Assembly (NCBI RefSeq): GCF_014196505.1
Contig: NZ_JACIDW010000013.1
Span: 62,001-126,000 of the forward strand
Direction of reading: 5' to 3'
DNA length: 64,000 nucleotides
From: Rhizobium metallidurans
GTDB taxonomy: Bacteria > Pseudomonadota > Alphaproteobacteria > Rhizobiales > Rhizobiaceae
Below, piece after piece: positions 36,268 through 45,274 of this stretch. Position 1 is the stretch's first letter; the number at the start of each line of letters is the position of its first letter. Under the pieces are notes generated by a model, which searched no databases, was not told the DNA's origin, and saw only the letters and a list, made by a program, of their open reading frames with translations. The position numbers were made by a program, and so were the translations under genes.

Positions 36268-36486
36268 ATGCCTAAAGAAGAAGTCCTCGAGTTCCCGGGT
36301 ATCGTCACCGAACTTTTGCCGAATGCGACGTTCCGCGTGAAGCTCGAAAACGAGCACGAGATCATCGCCCACACGGCTGGCCGCATGCGCAAGAACCGTA
36401 TCCGCGTTCTCGCCGGCGACAAGGTTCTTGTGGAAATGACGCCATACGACCTCACCAAGGGCCGTATCACCTACCGCTTCAAGTAA
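36268..36486 (+). CDS. infA: Translation initiation factor IF-1
   Basis: A 72-residue S1-like OB-fold protein that binds the ribosomal A site during initiation. The sequence is characteristic: MPKEEVLEFPGIVTELLPNA, then GRMRKNRIRVLAGDKV and LTKGRITYRFK at the end. Length is exactly that of the family. The AGGAAGA ribosome site precedes the ATG, and it has its own 130-base AT-richer promoter region. Confidence 0.98.
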   Translation: MPKEEVLEFPGIVTELLPNATFRVKLENEHEIIAHTAGRMRKNRIRVLAGDKVLVEMTPYDLTKGRITYRFK

Positions 36487-36542
36487 GCTTGATCCGAAAG
36501 CCCTAAGGCTTTCGCTTCCGTCTGCCCGGTAGTCGAGGTTCC

Positions 36543-37163
36543 ATGGCGCTCAAATACAAGCTTATTCTGGCTTCGGGTTCGCCCCGCCGCGTTGACCTGC
36601 TCAACCAGGCAGGCATCGAGCCGTCGCGCCTGATGCCGATGGATATCGACGAGACGCCGAAGAAGTCGGAGCACCCGCGCTCGCTGGCCCGCCGCCTGTC
36701 CACGGAAAAGGCCGAGGCAGCGCTGGCCGCCATCAAGGGCGACATGACCTGGAAGGGCAGCTACATCCTTGCCGCCGATACCGTCGTGGCCGTTGGTCGT
36801 CGTATCCTCGGCAAGGCCGAGTTCGCCGACGAGGCCTCGGCCTCGCTCTACCTGCTCTCCGGCCGCAGCCACTGGGTCTATACCGGCGTCTGCCTGGTGA
36901 CCCCTGATCGCAAGATCCGCCAGAAGATCGTGGAAACCAAGGTGCGCTTCAAGCGTTTGTCGGGTTTCGAGGTCGAGAACTATCTGGCCTCCGGCCAGTG
37001 GCGCGGCAAGGCGGGCGCCTACGGCATCCAGGGGCTGGCCGGCACCTTCGTGCAGAAGATGGTCGGCTCCTACACCAACGTCGTCGGCCTGCCGCTGTAC
37101 GAGACCATTTTGCTTCTGACCGGCGAGGGCTTCGACGTCCACAGCCGGTGGCCCGAGGCTTGA
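36543..37163 (+). CDS. maf: Maf-like nucleotide pyrophosphatase
   Basis: A 206-residue Maf/YhdE-family protein. The N-terminal ILASGSPRRVDLL motif binds nucleotide phosphate, and YILAADTVVAV carries the catalytic Asp. KAGAYGIQGLAG is the third conserved block. The family hydrolyses non-canonical or free nucleoside triphosphates (dTTP/UTP in studied members) and was linked to septum formation. It follows infA by 56 bases, a gap with a small GAAAGCC/GGCTTTC hairpin, and precedes yacG in the conserved order. Confidence 0.94.
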   Translation: MALKYKLILASGSPRRVDLLNQAGIEPSRLMPMDIDETPKKSEHPRSLARRLSTEKAEAALAAIKGDMTWKGSYILAADTVVAVGRRILGKAEFADEASASLYLLSGRSHWVYTGVCLVTPDRKIRQKIVETKVRFKRLSGFEVENYLASGQWRGKAGAYGIQGLAGTFVQKMVGSYTNVVGLPLYETILLLTGEGFDVHSRWPEA

Positions 37164-37195
37164 AGCCGGCGGGCCGAAAACCCGAAGGAATTACC

Positions 37196-37405
37196 ATGGC
37201 CGACGAAACCAGACAGAGCGCCAAGATCGAACCGCTGCGCAAGGCGCACCCATGTCCCGAGTGCAACACGCCGTCGCAGCGCGAGCATTATCCGTTCTGC
37301 TCGAACCGCTGCCGCGAAGTCGATCTCTCCCGCTGGCTGAACGGCTCCTACGCCATTCCCGTTGCCGAGGACGAAACGAAGGCCGAGTATCCCGACGAGA
37401 ACTGA
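37196..37405 (+). CDS. yacG: DNA gyrase inhibitor YacG
   Basis: A 69-residue zinc-ribbon protein. The four zinc ligands are Cys20, Cys23, Cys35 and Cys39 (CPEC and YPFCSNRC), followed by DLSRWLNGSYAIP, which is characteristic of YacG. Studied homologues bind GyrB and inhibit gyrase. The start at 37196 follows GAAGGAA, and a longer reading only overlaps maf in another frame. It is the last protein gene before tRNA-Phe. Confidence 0.95.
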   Translation: MADETRQSAKIEPLRKAHPCPECNTPSQREHYPFCSNRCREVDLSRWLNGSYAIPVAEDETKAEYPDEN

Positions 37406-37586
37406 TCGCGTTTTCCGCTCGGGAAGCCGTTCATTTTGTTCGATAATTCGGAAAATTCACAGGCCTGTCAAAAAACTCTCATTTGGCGCTTGCCATGGCC
37501 GAACAAGATGTTATAACCCCGCTCGCTTCCGGGGAAAACCAAGCCCCTTCCGCTCTTGCAAGTGAGAGTGTGGCCGAAGCAGGAAT

Positions 37587-37662
37587 GCCCAGATAGCTCA
37601 GTTGGTAGAGCAGCGGATTGAAAATCCGCGTGTCCGTGGTTCAAATCCGCGTCTGGGCACCA
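37587..37662 (+). tRNA. tRNA-Phe (anticodon GAA)
   Basis: The acceptor stem GCCCAGA pairs with TCTGGGC. The anticodon arm is CGGAT-TGAAAAT-CCG with anticodon GAA, and the T-loop is GGTTCAAATCC. The 3' CCA is encoded at 37660-37662. The gene is intact, and no integrase or duplicated 3' end is seen next to it. Confidence 0.97.
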
Positions 37663-37705
37663 CTCTTTTCCTCAGATTGAACCGTTGATCGACACGATGA
37701 AAACC

Positions 37706-37727
37706 CCGCGCATGTCGCGTCGCGCGG
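37706..37727 (-). terminator. Candidate terminator of the flagellin gene
   Basis: On the minus strand CCGCGC and GCGCGG pair around a ten-base loop and are followed by GGTTTTC. The stem is short (6 bp) and the T-run modest. It is 54 bases beyond the flagellin stop codon. Confidence 0.4.
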
Positions 37728-37780
37728 CACTCGTGTTCGGCCGGGTGCCGTTGCATTGCAGTTGAGCTACGAGATCGTTT

Positions 37781-38761
37781 TTAGCCCTGGAACAGGCTGA
37801 GAATGTTGCGCGGCGCGGAGTTCGCGATCGAAAGCGATTGAACGGCCAGCTGCTGCTGTGTCTGTAGCGCCGAGAGCCTGGAGGATTGCTCCTCCATGTC
37901 GGCGTCCACGAGGCGGCCGATGCCGCTGTCGATCGAATCGCTGAGCTTCGAGGCGAAGTCGTTCTGCCGGTCAACGGTGCGGCTCAAGGAGCCGATGTCG
38001 GACGCCACCTTCGTCATCTGCTTTGTCATGCCTTCGAGCGTCGATAGCATGTCGTCGAGTTCCGCCGATGTCGTCGAATTGTTGATCGCCAGGTCGGTCG
38101 CCGTCGCGGGCGCCGTGGCGCCCTTGAGGACCACGTAGTTCTTGGCCGAGCCTGCCTGCACGGCGAAGGCCTCGCTCGACAGGATGCCGTATTCGCCGGA
38201 GCCGCCGTTGTCGACGAAATACTGCACGTCGGTGTCGGTGCGGGGCGGCGGCGTGTTGATCGCGTAGCTCACCGTGCCGAGCTCGACCGTGCCGTCATTG
38301 TTTCGGATGAAGGAGGTGACGATCTGTTTGTCGGCGGAATCGACGCTGCTGTTCCAGGAAAGCCAGTTCTGGCCGTTGAACGACGCCGCCGCCAGCGTCG
38401 CCGTCAGCTGACCCTTCAACTGCGTCAGTTCCTCGTTGACTTTCGTCTTGTCGACGCCGTCTTCATAAGCCGTGACCAGCTTCGCCTTCATCTCCGACAT
38501 GACGTCGATCGAGGAGGCAATCGCCTCGTAGGTCGTGTCGAGAATGGCGCCGCTCAGTCCCAGCGCGTCCTGCACCGCCGAAACCGCCTTGTTATCCGAG
38601 CGCATTGTCGTGGCGACCGACCAATAAGCGGCATTGTCGGCGGCCTTGCCGACGCGCAGTCCGCTCGACACCTGCCTCTGGGTCTCGCTCAGGCTTGAGT
38701 TGACCGAACGAAGCGTCTGCAGCGCGATACTGGCGGATGTATTGGTGACGATCGAAGTCAT
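37781..38761 (-). CDS. Flagellin
   Basis: A 326-residue flagellin of rhizobial type. The conserved D0/D1 N-terminus (MTSIVTNTSASIALQTLRSV, then SGLRVGKAADNAAYW) and C-terminus (LSIANSAPRNILSLFQG) flank a short variable centre with a PPPRTDTDV patch. No signal peptide is present, as expected for type III flagellar export. The start at 38761 is chosen because the family begins MTSI; upstream frame residues are not conserved. No other flagellar gene is in the window, so this is a flagellin copy outside the main cluster, next to tRNA-Phe. Whether it builds the main filament or is an alternative subunit cannot be told. Confidence 0.92.
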   Translation of the reverse strand: MTSIVTNTSASIALQTLRSVNSSLSETQRQVSSGLRVGKAADNAAYWSVATTMRSDNKAVSAVQDALGLSGAILDTTYEAIASSIDVMSEMKAKLVTAYEDGVDKTKVNEELTQLKGQLTATLAAASFNGQNWLSWNSSVDSADKQIVTSFIRNNDGTVELGTVSYAINTPPPRTDTDVQYFVDNGGSGEYGILSSEAFAVQAGSAKNYVVLKGATAPATATDLAINNSTTSAELDDMLSTLEGMTKQMTKVASDIGSLSRTVDRQNDFASKLSDSIDSGIGRLVDADMEEQSSRLSALQTQQQLAVQSLSIANSAPRNILSLFQG

Positions 38762-39090
38762 GAGTAACTCGAAAATTGAAACTTCAGATTTATATTGAAG
38801 GATTTCTTGCGATCTGCGCACGTTATGGATGTTGAAGTATAGCTATGCTGGTTAATAAACTGCCCATCGAGACAGATGGATTTTAGCCAATTCCTGCCGA
38901 ATATGGTGATCGCAACTACGTTGACCGCATGTAAAACCACCAAAAAACACCACGTATGAATTTGAGAACGTGGCACTGGTCTGTCAGCATCGCCGGTAGT
39001 CCGCCTCTCACGTGCGATCCATCTTTTGATTTGGCGGCAAAGGATCGGGCTGATACAGCGGTCTTATCCCGCAGGACAGCAGAGAGTCGC

Positions 39091-39360
39091 ATGGCCAAGA
39101 CGAAAGAACCGAAGCTCGAACATTCCGAACTCGCCGGCGAGTTCACCGACGATGGCGTGACCGTTCTGGTCGATATCTTCCGCCCGGCGGGGACCAATGG
39201 CGACTGGAAAATGGAAGTCGTCACACAGGACGACGACCTGATCGAATGGGAAGAGGGATTCGAGACCGACCGCGACGCATTCGATGAATTTCTGGCCACC
39301 GTCGAGCGCGACGGCATCCGTACATTCCTTGACGATGCGGACGAGCCTTCGGTTCATTGA
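39091..39360 (+). CDS. Small acidic conserved protein
   Basis: An 89-residue, strongly acidic soluble protein (FTDDGVTVLVDIFRPAG, then QDDDLIEWEEGFETDRDAFD). I do not recognise a named domain; I recall similar short proteins in other Rhizobiaceae. The ATG at 39091 (MAKTKEPKLEH) follows AGGACAGCAGAGAG. It has no signal peptide or membrane helix. Confidence 0.7.
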   Translation: MAKTKEPKLEHSELAGEFTDDGVTVLVDIFRPAGTNGDWKMEVVTQDDDLIEWEEGFETDRDAFDEFLATVERDGIRTFLDDADEPSVH

Positions 39361-39493
39361 TGCCGTGACACTGTCGTGACCGTCGCATTCAGGCTGGCAA
39401 ATGTCGCTTGTGGAGGCCCTTTAAAACAAACCGAAACTAAAGTGGGCCACTCCGAAAGATAAGTGCGCGCAAAGCGCGCCGGGAACAGCAAAC

Positions 39494-39727
39494 ATGAAAG
39501 CGTTGGAATACAGAGCCGCTCTGGCGGTCCTGGGATTGACCACTGCTGGAGTGGAAAATCTCTTTGGTGTCGATCAGATCACCAGCCGCCACTGGGCGAC
39601 GGGAGAGCAGGATGTGCCGCGTGCCGTGTCGCTCTGCCTGCTCTTGATGGCGTCGCATAACCTGTCGGTCGTTCAGGCTCAGATCCTGGCCGACAGCGTC
39701 GACGTGCCGCTGGCGAAATCCGCCTGA
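39494..39727 (+). CDS. Small HTH-like protein
   Basis: A 77-residue protein. The core FGVDQITSRHWATGEQDVPR followed by a hydrophobic helix (AVSLCLLLM) reads like a compact Cro/XRE-type helix-turn-helix of the kind in phage-related and plasmid regulators. Residues 1-22 form a first helix (MKALEYRAALAVLGLTTAG). There is no adjacent toxin or phage gene. The assignment as DNA-binding is by pattern and unproven. Confidence 0.65.
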   Translation: MKALEYRAALAVLGLTTAGVENLFGVDQITSRHWATGEQDVPRAVSLCLLLMASHNLSVVQAQILADSVDVPLAKSA

Positions 39728-39750
39728 ACGCAGGCGTTCGGCGAAAGCGC

Positions 39751-39999
39751 TCAGGCCGCCGGCGCCTGGATCATCTTTTTCAGAACATCGAGAAGCTGCT
39801 TGGCGTCGTCGTTGGCGCCGATCACCCGCAGGCGCTCTTCCGCGAGGCTGATGATCGCTTCCATGCTTTCGCGTTCGCTCCATCCGGACGCGACACAGGC
39901 CTGGGCCAGGTCCTCGAACGCGAACTGCATCGCGTCCTGGCAGCGCACCTCCCGATCGGGATCGTCACTGGTGACAAATGGCCTGTAGATCTCCCGCAT
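39751..39999 (-). CDS. Hypothetical helical protein
   Basis: An 82-residue soluble helical protein (MREIYRPFVTSDDPDREV start; core DAMQFAFEDLAQACVASGW). The ATG at 39999 is chosen because GGAGAG sits seven bases upstream; a start at 40032 would add 11 residues. It is convergent with the HTH-like gene. No family is recognised. Confidence 0.62.
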   Translation of the reverse strand: MREIYRPFVTSDDPDREVRCQDAMQFAFEDLAQACVASGWSERESMEAIISLAEERLRVIGANDDAKQLLDVLKKMIQAPAA

Positions 40000-40228
40000 C
40001 ACAGCTCTCCGCAAATCATTCGCACGAGCCATGCTAGACCACAGGCTTTAACGAAGTATTCATAACGATAGCGGGCAATCTGGGCGGAAATTCGCGTCGC
40101 GTCCGTTTTCCCATGGAGATGGTTGAAGTTGTCTCGTCGCGCACACTGTAACCTAATGATAAGGGCGTCGTTCTCAACGCCTCCATCAGGTGGTAATACT
40201 GCTCTCGCCAAAAAGAGGGGAGATCAAC

Positions 40229-40633
40229 ATGCCACGCATCTCGCATCTATATTTCAAGACGGCCATTCTGTTCCTGATCGTCGGTATTGGAATGGGGCTG
40301 AAAATGGCGATCTCGCAGGACTACAGCGTGATCGGCGCTCATGCGCACTGCAATCTTCTGGGATGGGTCACGATGGCGCTCTTCGGCGTGTATTACGCGC
40401 TCAACCCGCGCAAGGCCGAACGCCGCATCGCGACGATCCAGTACGGCATCTATACAGCAGGCGTAACGTTGATGGTTCCGAGCCTCTACCTGATGTTGCT
40501 CGGCAACACCGCTATGGAGCCCGTCGTCGCGGTTGCCTCGATCGTTACGTTCGTCGGCGTCCTGCTGTTCGCCTTCGTGATTTTCTCCAGCGAACAGGTG
40601 GCCATGACACCATCGACGCCGTCCTATCGCTGA
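40229..40633 (+). CDS. Four-helix membrane protein with heme-copper-oxidase-like HxH motif
   Basis: A 134-residue membrane protein with about four hydrophobic helices. The first helix (AILFLIVGIGMGLKMAI) is followed by VIGAHAHCNLLGWVTMALFG, with His38 and His40 placed as in helix II of cytochrome oxidase subunit I-type proteins, where the equivalent His binds haem. The rest of subunit I is absent, so it is a stand-alone short homologue and not a full oxidase. GGGGAG precedes the ATG at 40229. No partner subunit is adjacent. A haem or metal role is inferred from the motif alone. Confidence 0.72.
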   Translation: MPRISHLYFKTAILFLIVGIGMGLKMAISQDYSVIGAHAHCNLLGWVTMALFGVYYALNPRKAERRIATIQYGIYTAGVTLMVPSLYLMLLGNTAMEPVVAVASIVTFVGVLLFAFVIFSSEQVAMTPSTPSYR

Positions 40634-40691
40634 AGTCTTCCGTTTAACCTTTTCGGCGCGCGTTCTTGGGGGCGGGCGCCGTGGAGGTCGC

Positions 40692-40898
40692 TCAATGGAC
40701 GACCTGAACGCGAATATGCTCCTTGGCGGCGTAGGAATGGCAGTCGATCGGCGCATCGCCGACGAAGATCACATCGCCGTCCTGATCGAACAGGCCCCAG
40801 CAGGCCTCGTCATCGACATAGACCTTGCGGACGTAACCGAACGGCGCGGTTTCGAAGACGACGTTTGGTGCAACAGCAACTGTCTCAAGTTCTCGCAT
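40692..40898 (-). CDS. Small conserved hypothetical protein
   Basis: A 68-residue soluble acidic protein (APFGYVRKVYVDDEACWGLF, then GDVIFVGDAPIDCHSYAAKE). The YVRK and terminal VHVH-like pattern faintly recalls DUF1150-type proteins, but the match is too weak to name. It is convergent with the small membrane protein upstream. The RBS is GAGTGATCC. Confidence 0.55.
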   Translation of the reverse strand: MRELETVAVAPNVVFETAPFGYVRKVYVDDEACWGLFDQDGDVIFVGDAPIDCHSYAAKEHIRVQVVH

Positions 40899-41167
40899 GG
40901 ATCACTCCGATAGTCATTTCTGTTTTAGTGCGACATCATATTGCATTGCGAGGCTGATGCGGGGCTATCCCTAGAAATGGGGATGGCAAACTCAGCTTGA
41001 CGATCATCGTCGCAGGGTGTCCCGAATCGGTCATGCATGCTGATTTCCTTCCTTGGTTGCAGCGTGCCGCCCCTTGCGGATTGCGATTGCAGCGGCGACA
41101 AGAGCGCATTGCACCAGCCAATCGAAGCTCCTATCTACTGATAGGAATCATCTCAGAGGAATAACTC

Positions 41168-41596
41168 ATGGCCGACCTAAAGGTTCGCACTCGTCCCGTT
41201 GGCGCCAGCGCCGTTCTCGGCCGCACCGGCTTCCCGCATGTCACCTCCGCCACGGGCGGCGAGATCGATATCGTCACCAGCCCATCGCAGCCGGGCTTCA
41301 ACCCGCTGGATCTCCTTTATTCGTCGCTGTCGGCGTGCCTGGTCTTGAGTGCCCGCATGGCGGCGAGCCAGCTCGGCGTTCTCGATCGCATCACCGAGCT
41401 CAAGGCCGACGTAACCGGCGAGAAGGCGACCGAGGGTCTGTCGCGGGTGAAGACCTTCAACATCGTCTTCTCCATCAAGGGCGACATCGACGAGGAGACC
41501 CGCCAGAAGATCGCCCACGCCGCCGAGGACGAGATCTGCACGGTGAGCAACACGATCCGCGGCAATCCGGAATTCTCGACCGTTATTTCCGGCTGA
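41168..41596 (+). CDS. OsmC/Ohr-family peroxiredoxin-like protein
   Basis: A 142-residue OsmC-fold protein. The two redox Cys are Cys57 (YSSLSACLVLSARM) and Cys124 (DEICTVSNTIRGNPE), spaced as in OsmC/Ohr enzymes that reduce organic hydroperoxides. Both are present, so activity is likely, and the peroxide preference is unknown. The ribosome site GAGGAATAACTC precedes the ATG. It is monocistronic. Confidence 0.9.
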   Translation: MADLKVRTRPVGASAVLGRTGFPHVTSATGGEIDIVTSPSQPGFNPLDLLYSSLSACLVLSARMAASQLGVLDRITELKADVTGEKATEGLSRVKTFNIVFSIKGDIDEETRQKIAHAAEDEICTVSNTIRGNPEFSTVISG

Positions 41597-41753
41597 TCCG
41601 ACACCGAAACCGGCATTTGCGCGGTCTGGGCACGCCAATGCCGATATCGACCGCGCCTGTCGTTCCCGGGCTATTCTCGGCTCGACGCTTCTGCTACTTG
41701 CGATACATGATGGCGCCGCTCGATCGCACACGACGCCGTAAACACGGTACGCC

Positions 41754-42650
41754 ATGTCGCAAGTCTCCTCCGCTCTCCCTCGGTCCGCTCCCTCGAGCCG
41801 GTTCGCGCTCGCTGCTCTGATCCTCGGCGGTGCCGCGATCGGCGGCTCGCCGATCTTCGTTCGGCTGTCCGAAGTGGGGCCCATGGCCACCGGCTTCTGG
41901 CGCGTGGCGCTGGCGTTCTTCCCGATCTACATCTTCTCGCTGATCAAGGGTGGGCCTACGGGTCCAAAGCCCGAGACATGGTCGGATCGCGGCCTGCTCG
42001 TCCTGCCCGGCGTCATTCTGGCCGCCGACCTGATCACCTGGCATCTGTCGATAACGATCACATCCGTTGCCAACGCGACGCTGCTTGCCAACCTCGCGCC
42101 TGTTTTCGTCACCATTATCGGCGTGCTGTTCATGGGCGTGGCCGTCACGCGCGTTTTCGTGGTGGGGCTGCTGCTGGCGATCGCCGGCGTCGTTATTCTC
42201 AAGGGTGGTCCGGCGGCGCTGGGCGAGGGCGATCCGCTGGGCGACGGCGGTGCCATTATCGCCGCGATCTGCTACGCGCTCTACATCCTCGCCATCGGCA
42301 AGCTGCGCGCGCGCTTCGATACGGTGCGTATCATGCTGTGGAGCACGGCGTCCGCGGCTGTCTGCCTGCTTCCGTTCGGCTTCTTTCTGGAAGGCCAGCT
42401 CTTCCCCACGACCATTTATGGCTGGGCAATGGTCTTCGGCCTCGCCTTCATCAGCCACGCCACCGGCCAGGTGGCGATCACCTATGCGCTGGCCTACCTG
42501 CCTGCGGCCTTCTCCTCGCTGACCCTGCTCCTGCAGCCGGTCGTGGCCGCGATCCTCGCATGGATACTGCTCAGCGAGCCGATCGGCTCGATGCAGGCCG
42601 TCGGTGGCCTCGTGGTCCTCGCCGGGATCATGATCGCCCGGCGAGGTTGA
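41754..42650 (+). CDS. EamA/DMT-superfamily transporter
   Basis: A 298-residue protein with about ten hydrophobic helices made of two EamA repeats: GGAAIGGSPIFVRLSEVGPM in the first and the FGLAFISHATGQVAITYALA region in the second. The family exports metabolites or amino acids. The C-terminal LLLQPVVAAILAWILLSEPI is typical. It is convergent with the pyruvyl transferase gene, with seven bases between the stops. The substrate is not predictable. Confidence 0.88.
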   Translation: MSQVSSALPRSAPSSRFALAALILGGAAIGGSPIFVRLSEVGPMATGFWRVALAFFPIYIFSLIKGGPTGPKPETWSDRGLLVLPGVILAADLITWHLSITITSVANATLLANLAPVFVTIIGVLFMGVAVTRVFVVGLLLAIAGVVILKGGPAALGEGDPLGDGGAIIAAICYALYILAIGKLRARFDTVRIMLWSTASAAVCLLPFGFFLEGQLFPTTIYGWAMVFGLAFISHATGQVAITYALAYLPAAFSSLTLLLQPVVAAILAWILLSEPIGSMQAVGGLVVLAGIMIARRG

Positions 42651-42657
42651 TTGAGGG

Positions 42658-43680
42658 TCAGGCGACGGCTGCCTGCTTCTGCATGCGGCGTGCGTCGAGA
42701 ATGGCCAGCGCCTCGTCGACGGTGGCCGCCAGCTCCGCCTTTTCCGTATTGCAGGTGTTCCAGGCCTCGATGAAGCTGCTGGTCTTTCCGTAGCTGTTGT
42801 CGAGCACGCAATGGTCGGCGCCGATCAGCACGCACATGATATGGCCGTGCATGCGGTCGGTGATGACCTGTCGCGCCGAACCCAGAAGCGCCACGCCGCG
42901 GTCGAAGCGCTGCTGCGCGCGCTCGCGGTAGGCAAGTTCCGTCATGCGGGCGCGTCCACCGATCTTGCCTGACAGCAGCCCCTTCAGGATGGCTGCGTGC
43001 TTGGTCTGCTTCTGGAAATCGGCGGGCTCGTCCGGCCAATCCGATTTCACCGTCCCCGGACGCTGCGTCGCCGCCGTCAGGTCCTGCGGCGTGCCGACCT
43101 CCTGGTCTTCGCGCAGGTTCAAGAGCAGCTCGTGCTGCGGCACCGGCTTTGCGACCGGCCCGATGCAGAAGGCCATGTCGGGGCAAAGCCGCGTCTCGCA
43201 CTGGAACCAGCGTTGCGCGAAGGCAAGGCTCTTCTTGTCGCGCACCAGGAGCGTGAACTGGCCGTGCTTTTCGATCGCCCGCGCGGTGCTGTCGACGTTG
43301 GCCTGATCCTTGAAGTGGATGGTCTGCGGCAGCTGCACGATCGGCCGTCCGTTGTGCCGCTCCAGCATGTTTTCGCGAAACTGCCGGTAGCCCGCCCAGA
43401 TGTCGCCGAAATTGCCGCCGCCATGCAGGAAGATCCGGCCGTCGCCGATGGCGCCAAGCATGCGGTCCTCGTCGAAGGTCGGGATTTCGGTCACATATGA
43501 CGGGCGCGAGCGCTTCTTGTCGAAATAGGCAAGCTCGCCGAGCCAGATGGCGCTGTCGCCGATATTATAGTGGTTCGGGAAGTCCAGCAGTGCGTAGCGC
43601 TCCGAGGGATCGAAGACATCAGACAGGTTCTTCTCGATCACGCCCTGCAGGCGGTTGATGATCGTCAGGTTGGATTCCAT
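42658..43680 (-). CDS. Polysaccharide pyruvyl transferase family protein
   Basis: A 340-residue member of the polysaccharide pyruvyl transferase family (ExoV/CsaB-like), which adds ketal pyruvate from PEP to surface polysaccharides. Visible motifs are NHYNIGDSAIWLGE near residue 40, the glycine-rich FLHGGGNFGDIWAG near residue 85, and the C-terminal VITDRMHGHIMCVLIG with the conserved Arg and His. It is the last gene of a cassette with the flippase and glycosyltransferase upstream on the same strand, which supports exopolysaccharide decoration. The acceptor sugar is unknown. Confidence 0.9.
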   Translation of the reverse strand: MESNLTIINRLQGVIEKNLSDVFDPSERYALLDFPNHYNIGDSAIWLGELAYFDKKRSRPSYVTEIPTFDEDRMLGAIGDGRIFLHGGGNFGDIWAGYRQFRENMLERHNGRPIVQLPQTIHFKDQANVDSTARAIEKHGQFTLLVRDKKSLAFAQRWFQCETRLCPDMAFCIGPVAKPVPQHELLLNLREDQEVGTPQDLTAATQRPGTVKSDWPDEPADFQKQTKHAAILKGLLSGKIGGRARMTELAYRERAQQRFDRGVALLGSARQVITDRMHGHIMCVLIGADHCVLDNSYGKTSSFIEAWNTCNTEKAELAATVDEALAILDARRMQKQAAVA

Positions 43681-43728
43681 TGAAGGCTCCTTGTTTTAGG
43701 GACAAGAGGTCCGAAGTAAGCGCGGGCC

Positions 43729-45219
43729 TCAGGCCCGCGCGTGTTTGCGAAACGGATTGAGTGACATTGCAAGCGCGATGTACGGGCGGATGACGGAACG
43801 GCCGAAGATCGGCAGGAAGGCGAGGTAGATCACCGCGCCAAGCCCGATGCTGAGGCCGAGCGACAGCCAGCGATTCTCGACATGCGCGACGATGACGGGG
43901 TGGGCGAACCAGACGCAGACGGCCATCAGCAGCGAGCCGCACAGCGGCAGCGCCACGGCCTTCAGCGTGCTCATTGCATCGATATTGGCGAAGCGCGCCA
44001 GCACGTACTGCTGATAGGGTAGCGTCAGCCAGGCGCGCAGCGTATAGCCCGCCGCAACCGCAACCACGCCGTAGGGCACCAGCAGCCAGGTCAGCACCAG
44101 CGTCGCGGCAAGCTGAAGGGCCGCCACCGAGAGGATCGATTCCGCCCGGTTGACCGCCGACAGCGCCGACGAGGCGAAGAAGTTCATCACGAAGGGCACT
44201 GCCATCAGCACGAGAACCGTGGCGATGTCGCCGGCATTGCCCCACTTGTCGCCGAACAGCATGGCGATCATGTCGTTGGACAGCGCGCCGAAGCCGAGCA
44301 GCAGCGGGATGGTGCCGAGTGCGGCGGCGCCGACGATCTTGTTATAGGCGTTGCGGAAGGCGATGTGGTCGTTCTGCAGCCGCGACAGCGTCACCAGCGC
44401 GACACTGCCGATCGGCGCCAGCACGGCCTGTCCGATCAGCTCGATCAGGCGCCAGGCAATACGATAGCGGCCGACCTCGACCGGGCCGTACCAGCGCGAG
44501 ATGAAGATATCCTGCACGCGGGCAAGCAGCATCCACATCAGCTGCGTCACGACAAGGCTGATGCTGAACAGGAAGACCGAGCGGAACAAAGGCACGTTGA
44601 AACGGAACTTCGGCATCCAGGGATAGGCGACCCAGCCGAGCAGCACGGTGACGACGGCGTTGACGGCGGTCTGGGCGACCAGCGCCCACACGCCCCAGCC
44701 CATGAAGGCGCAGGCGACGGCGGTGATGCCGGAAAGCATGCTGGCGGCGATCGCCTGCGCCGCGAGGTTCTTGTGGCCGAATTCGCGGGCCAGCCGCGCA
44801 TTGTGGATCACCGCAAGCGACGAGACCGGCAGCAGCGGCGCCAGCCAGCGGAGGATTTCGGAGACTTTCGGGTCGCGGACCAGATCGCCATAGTACGGCG
44901 CGAAGACGAAGACGACGGCCGCGACGATGGCGCTGAAGGCAATGGTTGCCCAGAAGGCGGTATCCGCCAGCTCCTCGTCGAGGTCGAGCTGGCGCGTTAC
45001 CGCGTCGCCGAGCCCGGCATAGGCAAGCACCCTGCCGATCTCGACGAACAGGCTCGCGAGTGCGAAGGTGCCGAAATCGCCGGGGCCGAGAATACGGGCC
45101 AGAATGACGAAGATCACGAATGTCGCAACCGTGCTCCACGCGACGCGAATGACCGACCAGAGGACGGAAAGCGCGGTCTTTTTCTTCAGCTCGGCGTGGC
45201 CAATTGCCGTATCTGTCAT
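43729..45219 (-). CDS. Polysaccharide flippase (Wzx/ExoT-type)
   Basis: A 496-residue integral membrane protein with about 12 to 14 hydrophobic helices, of the MOP-superfamily lipopolysaccharide/exopolysaccharide flippases. The N-terminal ARILGPGDFGTFALASLFVE pattern, with Gly-Pro-x-x-Phe-Gly after helix 1, is characteristic. It would move lipid-linked repeat units across the inner membrane. It starts 55 bases after the glycosyltransferase and ends 48 bases before the pyruvyl transferase, and all three form one cassette. Confidence 0.9.
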   Translation of the reverse strand: MTDTAIGHAELKKKTALSVLWSVIRVAWSTVATFVIFVILARILGPGDFGTFALASLFVEIGRVLAYAGLGDAVTRQLDLDEELADTAFWATIAFSAIVAAVVFVFAPYYGDLVRDPKVSEILRWLAPLLPVSSLAVIHNARLAREFGHKNLAAQAIAASMLSGITAVACAFMGWGVWALVAQTAVNAVVTVLLGWVAYPWMPKFRFNVPLFRSVFLFSISLVVTQLMWMLLARVQDIFISRWYGPVEVGRYRIAWRLIELIGQAVLAPIGSVALVTLSRLQNDHIAFRNAYNKIVGAAALGTIPLLLGFGALSNDMIAMLFGDKWGNAGDIATVLVLMAVPFVMNFFASSALSAVNRAESILSVAALQLAATLVLTWLLVPYGVVAVAAGYTLRAWLTLPYQQYVLARFANIDAMSTLKAVALPLCGSLLMAVCVWFAHPVIVAHVENRWLSLGLSIGLGAVIYLAFLPIFGRSVIRPYIALAMSLNPFRKHARA

Positions 45220-45274
45220 TCAGTGTCCAATCGATTAGATGCGCAGGCGCAATGCTTCCGGGGTCTGGGGCGGC

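Noticed and set aside
37587..37780. Integration site of a mobile element at tRNA-Phe
   Set aside because: No integrase and no repeated tRNA 3' end within the window; the neighbouring flagellin is an ordinary chromosomal gene type.
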